Shown piece after piece: positions 7,537 through 18,175 of a stretch of DNA of 64,000 nt. Location: the NCBI GenBank assembly GCA_021295955.1, contig JAGWBJ010000002.1, positions 1 to 64,000 on the forward strand, written 5' to 3'. Position 1 is the first letter of the stretch. Every line of letters starts with the position of its first letter. This DNA is from Dehalococcoidia bacterium (lineage in GTDB: Bacteria; Chloroflexota; Dehalococcoidia; Lucifugimonadales; JAGWBF01). The translations under genes and the position numbers were made by a program. The notes beneath the pieces were generated by a model. That model searched no databases and had not been told where the DNA came from. It saw nothing but the letters and a program-made list of their open reading frames with translations.

Positions 7537-10115
7537 TAGCTGATCCAGAAGGTGGAGCCGTCCCCATTCTTCTGGACCTCGATGCGCGCCTGAAAGGCGT
7601 CTTTGAGGTCATCCAGGTGGGTGATGACGATGATCTTCTCGAAGTCCCGCTGGATGGCGTTGATGACGTCCAGGATACGCTCCCGGCCCGGGGCATCCTG
7701 GGTGCCGAAGCCCTCGTCGATGAACAGCGTGGGCAGGGGGGCGCCCTTGCGATGGGCAAGCACCTTGGATAGGGCAATCCTCAGGGCCAAGTTTATCCGG
7801 AAGGCCTCTCCGCCGCTGAACAGCTCATAGCTCCTGGGTCCCAGCTCGTCGCTAATCCTTATCTCCAGGGTCTCGATGGGCTCGCCTCGACCGGTGCGGC
7901 GTTGCCGCTGGGTCTCCAGCTTCACGTGCATCCGGTGGTCGGTCATGCGCCCCAGCAGGGCGTTGGCCTCATCCTCCACCTGCGGTAGGGCCGTCTCGAT
8001 GAGCATGGCCTGAATGCCCCGCTTGCCGAAGGCCTCCGCCAGCTCCCTGTAGACGCCCTCCTCGTCCCTGAGGGACTTGAGCAGGGACTCCTTGGCGCTC
8101 ATCTGCTGCTCCAGGTCGGCCACACGCCTGACCTGGGCCTGAAGCTCGCCCTGAAGACGGGACAGCTCGCTGTGCCGGCCCTCCAGGCGGCGGACCTCGG
8201 CCTCCCTGGCCGCCAGCGCCGCCTCCAGCCCGGGGATCTCCTCCAGCTCCGCGCTCCTGGCCTCCAGCCGTTCCCTAGAAGCCCGAAACTCCTCACGAAG
8301 ACGGCAGAGCAGCTCCCGGCCGCGCTGGGCCGACTCCTCTTCGGCGGGCAGGGACTTGAAGGCCTCCGCCAGGAGAGCGTGGGCCTCGCGGACCGGGTCC
8401 AGGCGCTGCATCTCCCGGTACAGGTCCTGATGGGCCCCGGCGTCGTAGCCCAGGTTGCCGATCTCCTGGCGCAGGGCCTTCAGCTCCTCCCGCGCCTCCA
8501 CCGCAAACCGTCCCTCCCGGAGGTGACGGCGGCGCTCCATCAACGCCTGCGAGGTCTGCTCCAGCTTCACAGACGCCTCCCGAGCGTCGCGGATCTCCCG
8601 TTCCCGGGTGGCGACGGCGTGCTGGGCCTCCTTCTGTTGACTGCGGAGCCACCCCTCCAGCCGGCCCATCTCAGCTTCCAGATTGGCCCGCTCCTCCTCC
8701 GACGACTTGAGGGACGCGTCGTTCCGGCGGTACTCGTCCCGCTTGAGCCGTATCTGCTCATCGTAGTTGTGGGACAGCCGCTCGCAGCCGTCCAACCCCA
8801 GCTCGGCGCCGCACAGGGGGCATAGGGCGTCCAGGGGGGAGCGCTGCACCATCTCGAGCTTGTCCTTGAGCTCCAGGCCCTCCTTCTTGAGGGCCTCGGC
8901 CGTTGCCTGTAGCTGGCCCGACGAAGCGGCCAGCGCCTGGAGCCGCCCGTGCCCCCGCTCCACCTCCCGCTCCCGCTCGGCAAGACCGTCAAGGCGCTCC
9001 CGCTGGATCCTCAGCTCGGCCTCGGCTGCGGGCGCGGACTCGGCCTTCGGACGCAGGTCGCCCACCTCGCCCTCGAGCTGCCTGACCTCCGCCTCCAGGT
9101 TGGTGCGCTCCCGATCGATAAGCAGCTCGAGGTCCGAGCTTCGGTTGGAGAGGCTGTCCATCCGGTCTCGGGCCCAGGTCATCTCCTCGTAGCGGACGCG
9201 GACCTTTTCCAGGGCGTCCAGTCCTTCCTCGACCTCACTTCGACGGGCGATGGTCTCCCGATAGCCGTCGATGCGCTCCTGGCGTGTCCGGGCCTCTCGG
9301 TCCAGACCGTCGATGTCCCGTTCAATCTCGGGGATCTTCCTGCGCAACCCCTGGAGCTCCGTGCTCAGGTCCTGGAGACCCAGGACCCTGGCCTTGAGCT
9401 CGTCCCGAGAGTCCCTGAGTGACTTCATCTCCGAGGCCACCGTCCGTAGGTCCATCTCCACGGTCTCCAGCTCCGACCGGAACCTGCCGGACTTGGCCAG
9501 CTCCTGGCCCGCCCGGTCCAGCTCGTCCTGGACGCCTCTGGCCCTGCCGGCCCTCTCGTCCCTGCGTTCCTTGGCCCTTTCCTCCAGGCGGTCGTAGTAC
9601 CCCAGGTCCAGTATCTTGGCCAGCACCTCCTTGCGGTCCGCGGGGGTCTTGTTGGTGAACTCGTCGGCCCTGCCCTGGAGCAGGAAGGCGCTGTTGACGA
9701 AGGTATCGTAGTCCATGCCGGTGACGCGGTCGATCTCCGCCTGAGTGCCTCGAATGACGTTGCCGGTGATGGGACGGAACCCGTCGCCGTCCCACACCTG
9801 GAGCTGAAGGTCCGATGCGCCGGCCCGTCTCCGTCCCCCGGCTACGGCCCGCCTGCGCACGACCCGATACCGGGCGTCCCGGGCCGAGAACTCCAGGTCC
9901 ACCAGCATCTCGTCGCGGCCGAAATGGACCAGCTCGTCCTGGGTGCGGCCCCGGGCCTTCCCCCACAGGCCCCAGGTGACGGCGTCGAGGAGGGCGGACT
10001 TGCCGTGGCCGTTGGGGCCGCACAGGCACACCACGTGAAGCCCTTCCAGGTCCAGGGTCGGCGCGGCGTCCCCGTAGCACAGGAAGTTCTTCAGCGTAAG
10101 CTTGAGGGGAATCAA
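7533..10115 (-). CDS. sbcC: SbcC/Rad50-type exonuclease ATPase subunit
   Basis: SMC-like ATPase of the SbcCD (Mre11-Rad50) double-strand-end processing nuclease. 860 residues: N-terminal ABC half with GPNGHGKS (33-40), a long heptad-rich coiled coil, a zinc hook CPLC at 432-435 exactly midway, a second coiled coil, and a C-terminal half with the ELFSGGE signature, LFIDEGFGT Walker B and ITHLDDL. TTG 10115 is chosen because GGGGAGGG lies just before it; an upstream TTG at 10151 has no such site. The nuclease partner SbcD is not in this window, which is unusual since the two are commonly adjacent. It may lie beyond the downstream block or elsewhere. Confidence 0.93.
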   Translation of the reverse strand: MIPLKLTLKNFLCYGDAAPTLDLEGLHVVCLCGPNGHGKSALLDAVTWGLWGKARGRTQDELVHFGRDEMLVDLEFSARDARYRVVRRRAVAGGRRRAGASDLQLQVWDGDGFRPITGNVIRGTQAEIDRVTGMDYDTFVNSAFLLQGRADEFTNKTPADRKEVLAKILDLGYYDRLEERAKERRDERAGRARGVQDELDRAGQELAKSGRFRSELETVEMDLRTVASEMKSLRDSRDELKARVLGLQDLSTELQGLRRKIPEIERDIDGLDREARTRQERIDGYRETIARRSEVEEGLDALEKVRVRYEEMTWARDRMDSLSNRSSDLELLIDRERTNLEAEVRQLEGEVGDLRPKAESAPAAEAELRIQRERLDGLAEREREVERGHGRLQALAASSGQLQATAEALKKEGLELKDKLEMVQRSPLDALCPLCGAELGLDGCERLSHNYDEQIRLKRDEYRRNDASLKSSEEERANLEAEMGRLEGWLRSQQKEAQHAVATREREIRDAREASVKLEQTSQALMERRRHLREGRFAVEAREELKALRQEIGNLGYDAGAHQDLYREMQRLDPVREAHALLAEAFKSLPAEEESAQRGRELLCRLREEFRASRERLEARSAELEEIPGLEAALAAREAEVRRLEGRHSELSRLQGELQAQVRRVADLEQQMSAKESLLKSLRDEEGVYRELAEAFGKRGIQAMLIETALPQVEDEANALLGRMTDHRMHVKLETQRQRRTGRGEPIETLEIRISDELGPRSYELFSGGEAFRINLALRIALSKVLAHRKGAPLPTLFIDEGFGTQDAPGRERILDVINAIQRDFEKIIVITHLDDLKDAFQARIEVQKNGDGSTFWISY

Positions 10116-10221
10116 CCTACCCTCCCCACCCAAGGATGCGGCCCGGCTCAACTACCGGCCATTCTACTACAAAGGCCGGGCCGGCTCACCGGCGGCTCGG
10201 CCCACGGGCCTCGTGCGATGC

Positions 10222-10256
10222 ACAAAAGAGAAGGACCGCGGCTTGCGCCGCGGCCC
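10222..10256 (-). terminator. Rho-independent terminator after groEL
   Basis: On the minus strand a GC stem, GCCGCGG and CCGCGGC (7 bp, arms 10247-10253 and 10236-10242, tetraloop between), is followed by TTCTCTTTT. It lies 26 bases past the groEL stop. Confidence 0.85.
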
Positions 10257-10281
10257 TCGTGTTCCGCCCTGTTCCCGCCTT

Positions 10282-12217
<1,936 letters not shown>

Positions 12218-12262
12218 CTTAACCTCCTTAGACCCGTGATTTTGCTTTTTTCAGCATTGATT

Positions 12263-12289
12263 TTAGCACTCTCGACCCTGGAGTGCCAA
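12263..12289 (-). promoter_or_regulatory. CIRCE operator (HrcA site) of groESL
   Basis: TTAGCACTC (12263-12271), nine bases, GAGTGCCAA (12281-12289): the CIRCE inverted repeat with a single mismatch in the right arm (C for T). It lies directly downstream of the groES promoter, so heat-shock repression by HrcA is expected. hrcA itself is not in the window. Confidence 0.9.
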
Positions 12290-12299
12290 AACTGGTAAT

Positions 12300-12329
12300 A
12301 TAGTAAACCCGGCCCCAAACCTTGTCAAG
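12300..12329 (-). promoter_or_regulatory. Promoter of groESL
   Basis: Minus strand TTGACA (12324-12329), an 18-bp spacer and TACTAT (12300-12305). The predicted transcript start falls at the edge of CIRCE. Confidence 0.65.
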
Positions 12330-12376
12330 AGGTCGGATGTTAACGCCGCCGGGGCGCAAGATGGGCGGTTGCAGCC

Positions 12377-13153
12377 ATGCGGAAGACCCGATACACCACC
12401 CTCAGGTACGACCTCTCTCCGCCCATCGCTACCATCACCTTGCACCGCCCCACGGCCGGCAACCGGGTGAACGATGCCATGGCGGCCGACCTGCGCCATG
12501 CGTGTCAGCGCCTCCGGGAAGACGGCGTCCACGCAGCCGTCGTGACGGGCTCGGGCGCCTACTTTTCCTCGGGGCGGGAAGCCTACGGCCCCTCCCCGGA
12601 AGAGGCCCCGGCGGCCTGGCTCCGACGGCGGCGCGCCGCCGTCGACCTGGCGAGGGTCGAGGTCCCCCTGATTGCCGCCGTCAACGGGGACGCCGTCGAC
12701 CAGGGACTGGAGCTGGCCCTGGCCTGCGACCTGCGCCTGGCGGCCGAGGGCGCCTCCCTGGGATTCACCGACGTGAAACGGGGCGCCATCCCGTGGGACG
12801 GCGGCACCCAGCTTCTCCCCAGGCTCGTGGGGAAGGGCCTCGCCTTGGAGATGCTCCTGACCTCCAGGCTTGTCGGCGCCGCCGAGGCCCGGCGCAGGGG
12901 GCTGGTCAACGAGGTCGTGGAGCTCTCTCGCCTCATGGACCGGGCGCTGGAGGTGGCCGGCGTCATCGCCTCGGGCGCGCCCATTGCCCTCCGTTACGCC
13001 AAGGAGACTGTGCTGAAGAGCATGGACTTGTCCCTGGAGCAGGGACTGGGTCTGGAGGCGGACCTGAGCGTGGTCTTGCAGACCACCCGGGACCGGGAGG
13101 AGGGGCTGAGCTCCTTCGCGGAAAAGAGGGAACCCGAGTTCACGGGAGAGTGA
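12377..13153 (+). CDS. Enoyl-CoA hydratase/isomerase family protein, atypical active site
   Basis: 258-residue crotonase-fold protein (acyl-CoA hydratase or isomerase superfamily). The oxyanion-hole region T-G-S-G-A-Y-F-S-S-G-R-E and the V-D-Q-G-L-E-L-A-L-A-C-D helix are present, with the glutamate equivalent to rat Glu144. The position equivalent to Glu164 (P-E-x-x-x-G in hydratases) is Asp here, F-T-D-V-K-R-G, before I-P-W-D-G-G-T-Q. It may thus catalyse another crotonase reaction or be weak as a hydratase. No ribosome site is obvious before the ATG. Seven bases separate it from the next crotonase, indicating cotranscription. Confidence 0.8.
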   Translation: MRKTRYTTLRYDLSPPIATITLHRPTAGNRVNDAMAADLRHACQRLREDGVHAAVVTGSGAYFSSGREAYGPSPEEAPAAWLRRRRAAVDLARVEVPLIAAVNGDAVDQGLELALACDLRLAAEGASLGFTDVKRGAIPWDGGTQLLPRLVGKGLALEMLLTSRLVGAAEARRRGLVNEVVELSRLMDRALEVAGVIASGAPIALRYAKETVLKSMDLSLEQGLGLEADLSVVLQTTRDREEGLSSFAEKREPEFTGE

Positions 13154-13160
13154 TCGCACC

Positions 13161-13889
13161 TTGACCGGGTTCGCCACCATCGAGTACCGGAAGGCGGGAG
13201 CCGTCGCCTACGTGTCCCTCAACCGGCCCCGGTCGCTGAACGCGTACAACCTGGAGATGCGGGACGAGCTCTACCAGGTGCTCCTGGCCATAACCGACGA
13301 CCCCGACGTGGGCGCCGCCGTCCTGCGCGGTGAGGGGCGGGCCTTCTGCGCAGGCGCCGACCTGACCGAGTTCGGCACGGCGCCGTCCCCGGTGATCGCC
13401 AGGCAGGTACGCCGAGAGCGGGATGTGTGGCAGGCGTTTCTGGAGGTCCCGGTACCCATGATCGCGGCGGTCCAGGGGTACTGCGTGGGGTCGGGCCTGG
13501 AGATGGCCCTTCTCTGCGACCTGCGCATCGCCTCGGAGGACGCCGTCTTCGCGATGCCCGAGGCCGGCCTGGGAATGATTCCCGCGGCCGGGGGTACACA
13601 GACCATCCCCCGGCACACCGGCCCCGCCGGGGCCATGGACCTCCTGCTAACCCGCCGGAGGGTAGCCGCCCCCGAGGCCCTGGAGCTTGGCCTGGTGGGC
13701 CGGGTCGTGCCGGTGGGACGCCTGGATCACGAGGCCCGGACCCTGGCGGAAGGGCTGGCGTCGGCGCCACGCGAGGCCGTCGTCTTCGTGAAGGAGGCGG
13801 TTCGACGGGGCGCCGACCTGCCTCTGACCGACGCCCTGGAGCTGGAGGCGCGACTGGCCGCTGGGACGATGGCAGTCCCGGAGGCGTAG
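13161..13889 (+). CDS. Enoyl-CoA hydratase
   Basis: 242-residue crotonase with both catalytic glutamates: G-L-E-M-A-L-L-C-D (Glu144 type) and A-M-P-E-A-G-L-G-M-I-P (Glu164 type), plus G-E-G-R-A-F-C-A-G-A-D-L for the CoA oxyanion hole and A-G-G-T-Q. It would add water to 2-enoyl-CoA in a fatty-acid or aromatic-acid pathway. TTG start at 13161. It follows the atypical crotonase and precedes an acyl-CoA ligase, suggesting activation then hydration of an organic acid. Confidence 0.88.
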   Translation: MTGFATIEYRKAGAVAYVSLNRPRSLNAYNLEMRDELYQVLLAITDDPDVGAAVLRGEGRAFCAGADLTEFGTAPSPVIARQVRRERDVWQAFLEVPVPMIAAVQGYCVGSGLEMALLCDLRIASEDAVFAMPEAGLGMIPAAGGTQTIPRHTGPAGAMDLLLTRRRVAAPEALELGLVGRVVPVGRLDHEARTLAEGLASAPREAVVFVKEAVRRGADLPLTDALELEARLAAGTMAVPEA

Positions 13890-13928
13890 GCCCAGTCCAA
13901 GCTGCCACGCGCCGCCTGGGGCTTGGCC

Positions 13929-14009
13929 CTCCGCCCATGGTTTGACGCTCCGCCCATGGTTTCGGCCTCTGCCAGGGGTTTCGCCCTCTGCCAGGGGTTT
14001 CGCCCTCTG
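13929..14009. repeat. 19-bp tandem repeat, about 4.3 copies
   Basis: Two copies of CTCCGCCCATGGTTT (13929, 13948) then two of CTCTGCCAGGGGTTT (13967, 13986), each with a 4-base linker, giving an exact 19-bp period, then a partial fifth copy running into the TGGTAGAAT promoter of the ligase. Spacers are too short and repeats too adjacent for CRISPR. Confidence 0.85.
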
Positions 14010-14016
14010 GTAGAAT
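14008..14016 (+). promoter_or_regulatory. Extended -10 promoter of the acyl-CoA ligase
   Basis: TGG followed by TAGAAT (14011-14016); no good -35 box. The predicted transcript start is within a base or two of a GTG codon at 14024. Confidence 0.4.
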
Positions 14017-15574
14017 GTTGCCTGTGAACACCACCGAGCTCCTGACCATCGCCACGGCCATCGTCCCCGACAGGACGGCCGTGGTCTTCGAGGACCAGCG
14101 CCTCACCTACCTCCAGCTACAGGAGAGGGTGGTACGCCTGTCCAACGCCCTGGCCGACCTGGGGGTCGGCAAAGGGGACCGGGTGGCCACCGTCCAGGTG
14201 AACTGCAACCAGATGGCGGAGATCTACTTCGCCGCCGCCAGGCTGGACGCCATCTTCGTACCCCTCAACTTCCGCGCGCGGGGCCCGGAGCTGACCCACA
14301 TGCTCAACGCGGCGGAACCCGCCGTCCTGCTGGCGGGCGGCAGGTACGTCGACCTGCTGGAGGGCATCAAGAACCAGGTCGTCCCATCCAACTACACCGT
14401 CTCCCTGGAGGACCGGAAGAGTGGAGAGTGGCTGTTCTACGACGACCTAGTCCAGTCATCGTCCCCCGAGGAGGCCCGCTTTCCCGGGGACGATGACGGG
14501 GACGCCACAGTGTTGATGTTCACCGCCGGCACCACCGGAGAGGCCAAGGGCGTCGTCCTCAGCCACCAGAGCTTCACCTCCTACCTCCTTGCCAACGCGT
14601 CGCCTCCCGACCCCGACATGGAGGAGCGCAACCTGCTGTCGGTCCCTATCTACCACGTCGCAGGGCTGCAGGCCGTCTTGGCGTCGGTGTACGGGGGCCG
14701 GACCCTGATAATCATGCGCCAGTTCGAGCCCGAAGGATGGATGGAGCTGGTACAGAAGGAGCGGGTCAACCGGGCGATGATGGTCCCCACGATGCTTAAG
14801 CAGCTCATGGACCACCCCCGGTTCCACTGCTACGACCTGTCAAGCGTGGACGTGCTGACCTACGGGGCCGCGCCCATGCCCCTGGAGGTGATCCGCCGGG
14901 CCATAGCCGAGTTTCCCGGTACGAGGTTCATAAACGCCTTCGGCCAGACGGAGACGGCGTCGACGATAACCATGCTGCCTCCCGACGACCACGTCCTGGA
15001 GGGCTCCCAGGAGGAGGTGGAGCGCAAGCTGAAACGCCTCACCTCCATAGGCAAGCCCCTGGACGACGTGGAGGTCGCCATCGTCGACGAGGACGGCGCC
15101 GCGCTGCCCGCTGGCGAGGTGGGGGAGATCGTGGCCACGGGGGCCCGGATAATGACGGGCTACTGGCACGAGGAGACCGCCACGCGGGAAGTGATCCGCG
15201 GGGGCTGGCTGTACACGGGGGACCTGGGCTACCAGGACCCGGACGGGTACATATACCTGGCGGGCCGGGCCAAGGACTTCATCAAGCGCGGAGGCGAGAT
15301 GGTGTCCCCCGAGGAGGTGGAACGCGTCCTGATGTCCTATCCGGGCGTGGACGACGCCGCCGTCATCGGCGTCCCGGACCTGGACTGGGGAGAGCGCGTA
15401 CGGGCGGTGGTGGTGCGGCGGGAAGAGGCGGTGCGTGAGGAGCAGATCATAGAGCACTGCCGCCAGAGCCTGGCGGGGTTCAAGAGACCCGAGTCCATCG
15501 TCTTCGTGGACGAGCTGCCCAGGAACCCCCTGGGCAAGGTCCTCAAACGAGTCCTGAGGGAGCGGTACGGGTAG
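14015..15574 (+). CDS. AMP-dependent acyl-CoA synthetase (ligase)
   Basis: ANL-superfamily ligase that adenylates a carboxylic acid and transfers it to CoA. 519 residues if it starts at ATG 14015. Motifs in order: LMFTAGTTGEAKGVVLSH (P-loop-like A3), FINAFGQTETAS (A5), YTGDLGYQDPDGYIYLAGRAKDFIKRGGE (A7/A8 hinge, about 395-425), and the catalytic lysine near the end in NPLGKVLKR. The start is doubtful: the TAGAAT box overlaps ATG 14015, so translation may begin at GTG 14024 (516 residues) as a leaderless message; no ribosome site is seen. Substrate unknown; the upstream crotonases suggest the acid is taken into a beta-oxidation-like path. Confidence 0.9.
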   Translation: MLPVNTTELLTIATAIVPDRTAVVFEDQRLTYLQLQERVVRLSNALADLGVGKGDRVATVQVNCNQMAEIYFAAARLDAIFVPLNFRARGPELTHMLNAAEPAVLLAGGRYVDLLEGIKNQVVPSNYTVSLEDRKSGEWLFYDDLVQSSSPEEARFPGDDDGDATVLMFTAGTTGEAKGVVLSHQSFTSYLLANASPPDPDMEERNLLSVPIYHVAGLQAVLASVYGGRTLIIMRQFEPEGWMELVQKERVNRAMMVPTMLKQLMDHPRFHCYDLSSVDVLTYGAAPMPLEVIRRAIAEFPGTRFINAFGQTETASTITMLPPDDHVLEGSQEEVERKLKRLTSIGKPLDDVEVAIVDEDGAALPAGEVGEIVATGARIMTGYWHEETATREVIRGGWLYTGDLGYQDPDGYIYLAGRAKDFIKRGGEMVSPEEVERVLMSYPGVDDAAVIGVPDLDWGERVRAVVVRREEAVREEQIIEHCRQSLAGFKRPESIVFVDELPRNPLGKVLKRVLRERYG

Positions 15575-15609
15575 ACGGGCCCTGACAGGCTCCGTGGCAA
15601 GGGCGCGCC

Positions 15610-18165
15610 CTACCGGGGAAACAGCCGCCGCACCACCCTGCGCAGCATCGCCCAGCGGACCCTGCGCCACGCGGTGCGGACGCTCCCGCTGTGGCCGTCG
15701 GAGAGATCGCCGTTGGGCCCGTAGCGGCAGTCCACGAAGGCCCTGGTGATGTCCTGGAGAGGCTCCTGGTGGTCGGGGAAAGCGACCCTCAGCCTCGAGT
15801 AGTATTCCCAGGGAGTGTCATGGGGGCGGGCGCCCACCCCGTTCAGGCGGCCGAGGAACCACGTCAAGGCGTAGACGACGGTCGGGTACCCGAAGCGCCT
15901 CACGCTCCATCTCATGTAGGACGCCGTACCGACGGGCACCGCGAGGCCCACGGCCAGACCTATTCCCAGCAGGGTCCAGGTCGGGTCTAGGGGGCCCCAG
16001 GCGGAGCCCGTTCCAACCAGGGGAATCTCCTGCTCGTCCTCGAACTCGGAGAAGGCCCCGGCCAGACCCGGCGCATTGGGGTCCAGGATTTCGGGACACA
16101 GCTCCGGGTCGGCCGCCGTGGGATCGTCCTGTGCAAAGACGCACGGGTCCACGGCCTGGCCCTCACTATCCACCCGGCCTACGAGCTGGAAGCCCAGCTC
16201 CTGGAGCGAGGGTTGCACGTCGGCGGGAGTGGGCTCGAACTCGATCCAGCCGAACCCCGGGAAGTACACCTCGGGCCAGGCATGGTAGTGCTGGGCCTTC
16301 ACCTCCCACACGCCCTTGTCCTCGTTCCAGTCCCCCGGAGCGAACCCCACGGCAAGGCGGGCGGGTATGCCCAGGGAGCGGAGCATGGTGATCATGGCCG
16401 TCGCGAAGTTCTGGCAAAAGCCGCGCTGGTGCTCGAACAGGAAGAAGTCCACCCAGTCCGTTCCTTCGGGAGGTGTCAACGACTGCTCGCTGTAAGACAA
16501 CGTAACGAGGTACTGACGGATCGCCTCGGCGGCATCGTAGGCCGTGACCTCGAACCGGGTGAGGCTTCGGGCCAGCCGCCTCGCCCGCGGCGAGAAGTCG
16601 GGGGGAAGCTGGAGATACCTGTCGGTGATCCACTTGGGGTAGTTGCCAAAGGACCTGCGGAGGTCGTCGGCCCTGGCCATGGACACCGAGCCCGCCACGG
16701 GATAGCGCCAGGGGGGCAGGAGGGTGTGCTTGCCGATGAGGGCCAGAGGCGGGCCCAAGCCGTCCTCGGCGCGCTCCACGTCGACGTACCTGAGGGGGTC
16801 GTCCTTCACGGGCTCCAGGTCCACCCCGGCCACGGGCTCGGTGGCCGCGGTCACCTCGAACCCCCAGGCCTTCAGCAGGGCGCCGGGCTGGATGTCCAGG
16901 GCCCTGACCGTGGTGCGGTTCAGGACATGCACGTTGGAGAGGTCGGCCCCCGGCGTGGAGTCCAGGAAGGGCACCAGAACCTCGCGGTAGTAGCTGAGGT
17001 TGGGCGGCAGATAGCTCTCCTGGGAGTCCGCCAGGTCCATCCTGAAGCTGGGAGCCGGCGACAACAGCACCCGGTATGGCGTGCCCGCGTCCAGAGGCTC
17101 CCCGACTGTGACGATATTCCTGGTCTTGGAGTACAGCCTGACAGACGCCTCCACCGGGCGTCGAGTCGGCCCGTATCTCGCCGCGTCGGCGACGAGCTCG
17201 ACTTCCTCCGGACCGGCGTAGACGGCCACCTTGGGGCGCTCCCATCCCGATCCCGTGTAGGTCTCGTAGACCTGCATGCGCCACCGGTGGGGCTCGAAGG
17301 AGTCCACCGAGAACATCAGCTCCTCGCTGGAGGGCAGTGGACCGTCCATGGGGAGGTTGGCCGGCAAGGTGATGGAGGGCCAGTTCCTACGGTTCGGCAC
17401 CCCGGAGAACAGGCTCGACCAGCTCTGCTGGAAGTCCAGCCATGGGTCCTCCAGTACCGACGACAGGGGGATCACCGTTCCCTTGGGGGCGGGTGTCCTG
17501 GACACGGGGACCAGGGTGATGGCCATCAGCACGACACCGGCCACCAGCGTGCCGACGAGCGGGGCCTTCCGGCCCCCGATGCTCCACATCCCCTTGTTCC
17601 GGTAGGCGACCCCCGGGGCCGCCGCCAGCAGGTAGGCGAAGAAGTACCAATACTCATCCGGAGGCAGGAAGGTGAGCACCACCAGCAGCACACCCAGGCC
17701 CGGAAGGGCCGCCAGCAACGAGAGCTGCCGCCGGTAGGTGAGCCACACCGACGCGTACCCCGTCCACAGAGCCACGCAGATGAGGAGGAGGCCCGTGATG
17801 GCCTCTCCCTTGTGCCCTTCCGCGGTGCCGATGGCGCCGAACCACTCCCCGACGGTGGTGACCAGGTCCGAGAGGCCCGCCGTCTCGGAGAAGGAGATTC
17901 CGCCGACTATGATGGCGACGATCAGGCCAATGACGAGCGCGGCCGCGTGGGCAGCCCACCAACGCAAGCCACTCCGGGCGATGTACGCCCACAGCACCAG
18001 GGGCACCAGGAAGAGGGCAATGAGGGAGGGAAGACCCTCCACCCAGTTGGCCGCCTGTATGACCGCGCCGGGCACAACCAAAGGCAGCCCGACCAGGGCC
18101 AGGACGAACAGCTCTCTCCTGGACAGGAGCTTCCCGCGACCTGTTGCGGTTGCTCTTTCTCTCAT
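15610..18165 (-). CDS. TgpA-type transmembrane transglutaminase-like protein
   Basis: 851-residue membrane protein. The first about 240 residues hold six or more hydrophobic helices, then a large extracytoplasmic part with a transglutaminase-like core carrying the Cys (RGFCQNFATA, C584), His (QHYHAWPEVYF, second H at 628) and acidic residue (WIEFEPTP) of the triad. One more membrane helix lies near residue 755, and a C-terminal DUF4129-like segment follows (D-T-P-W-E-Y-Y-S-R-L, F-V-D-C-R-Y-G). The start is ATG 18165, ten bases after the DUF58 stop; the open frame extends further upstream but that part is unlike the family. Third gene of the MoxR-DUF58-TgpA operon. Substrate proteins are unknown. 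Confidence 0.9.
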   Translation of the reverse strand: MRERATATGRGKLLSRRELFVLALVGLPLVVPGAVIQAANWVEGLPSLIALFLVPLVLWAYIARSGLRWWAAHAAALVIGLIVAIIVGGISFSETAGLSDLVTTVGEWFGAIGTAEGHKGEAITGLLLICVALWTGYASVWLTYRRQLSLLAALPGLGVLLVVLTFLPPDEYWYFFAYLLAAAPGVAYRNKGMWSIGGRKAPLVGTLVAGVVLMAITLVPVSRTPAPKGTVIPLSSVLEDPWLDFQQSWSSLFSGVPNRRNWPSITLPANLPMDGPLPSSEELMFSVDSFEPHRWRMQVYETYTGSGWERPKVAVYAGPEEVELVADAARYGPTRRPVEASVRLYSKTRNIVTVGEPLDAGTPYRVLLSPAPSFRMDLADSQESYLPPNLSYYREVLVPFLDSTPGADLSNVHVLNRTTVRALDIQPGALLKAWGFEVTAATEPVAGVDLEPVKDDPLRYVDVERAEDGLGPPLALIGKHTLLPPWRYPVAGSVSMARADDLRRSFGNYPKWITDRYLQLPPDFSPRARRLARSLTRFEVTAYDAAEAIRQYLVTLSYSEQSLTPPEGTDWVDFFLFEHQRGFCQNFATAMITMLRSLGIPARLAVGFAPGDWNEDKGVWEVKAQHYHAWPEVYFPGFGWIEFEPTPADVQPSLQELGFQLVGRVDSEGQAVDPCVFAQDDPTAADPELCPEILDPNAPGLAGAFSEFEDEQEIPLVGTGSAWGPLDPTWTLLGIGLAVGLAVPVGTASYMRWSVRRFGYPTVVYALTWFLGRLNGVGARPHDTPWEYYSRLRVAFPDHQEPLQDITRAFVDCRYGPNGDLSDGHSGSVRTAWRRVRWAMLRRVVRRLFPR

Positions 18166-18175
18166 CGGGTGCTCG

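Noticed and set aside
13929-14009. Possible CRISPR array
   Set aside because: Repeats are immediately adjacent with four-base linkers and there are no cas genes.
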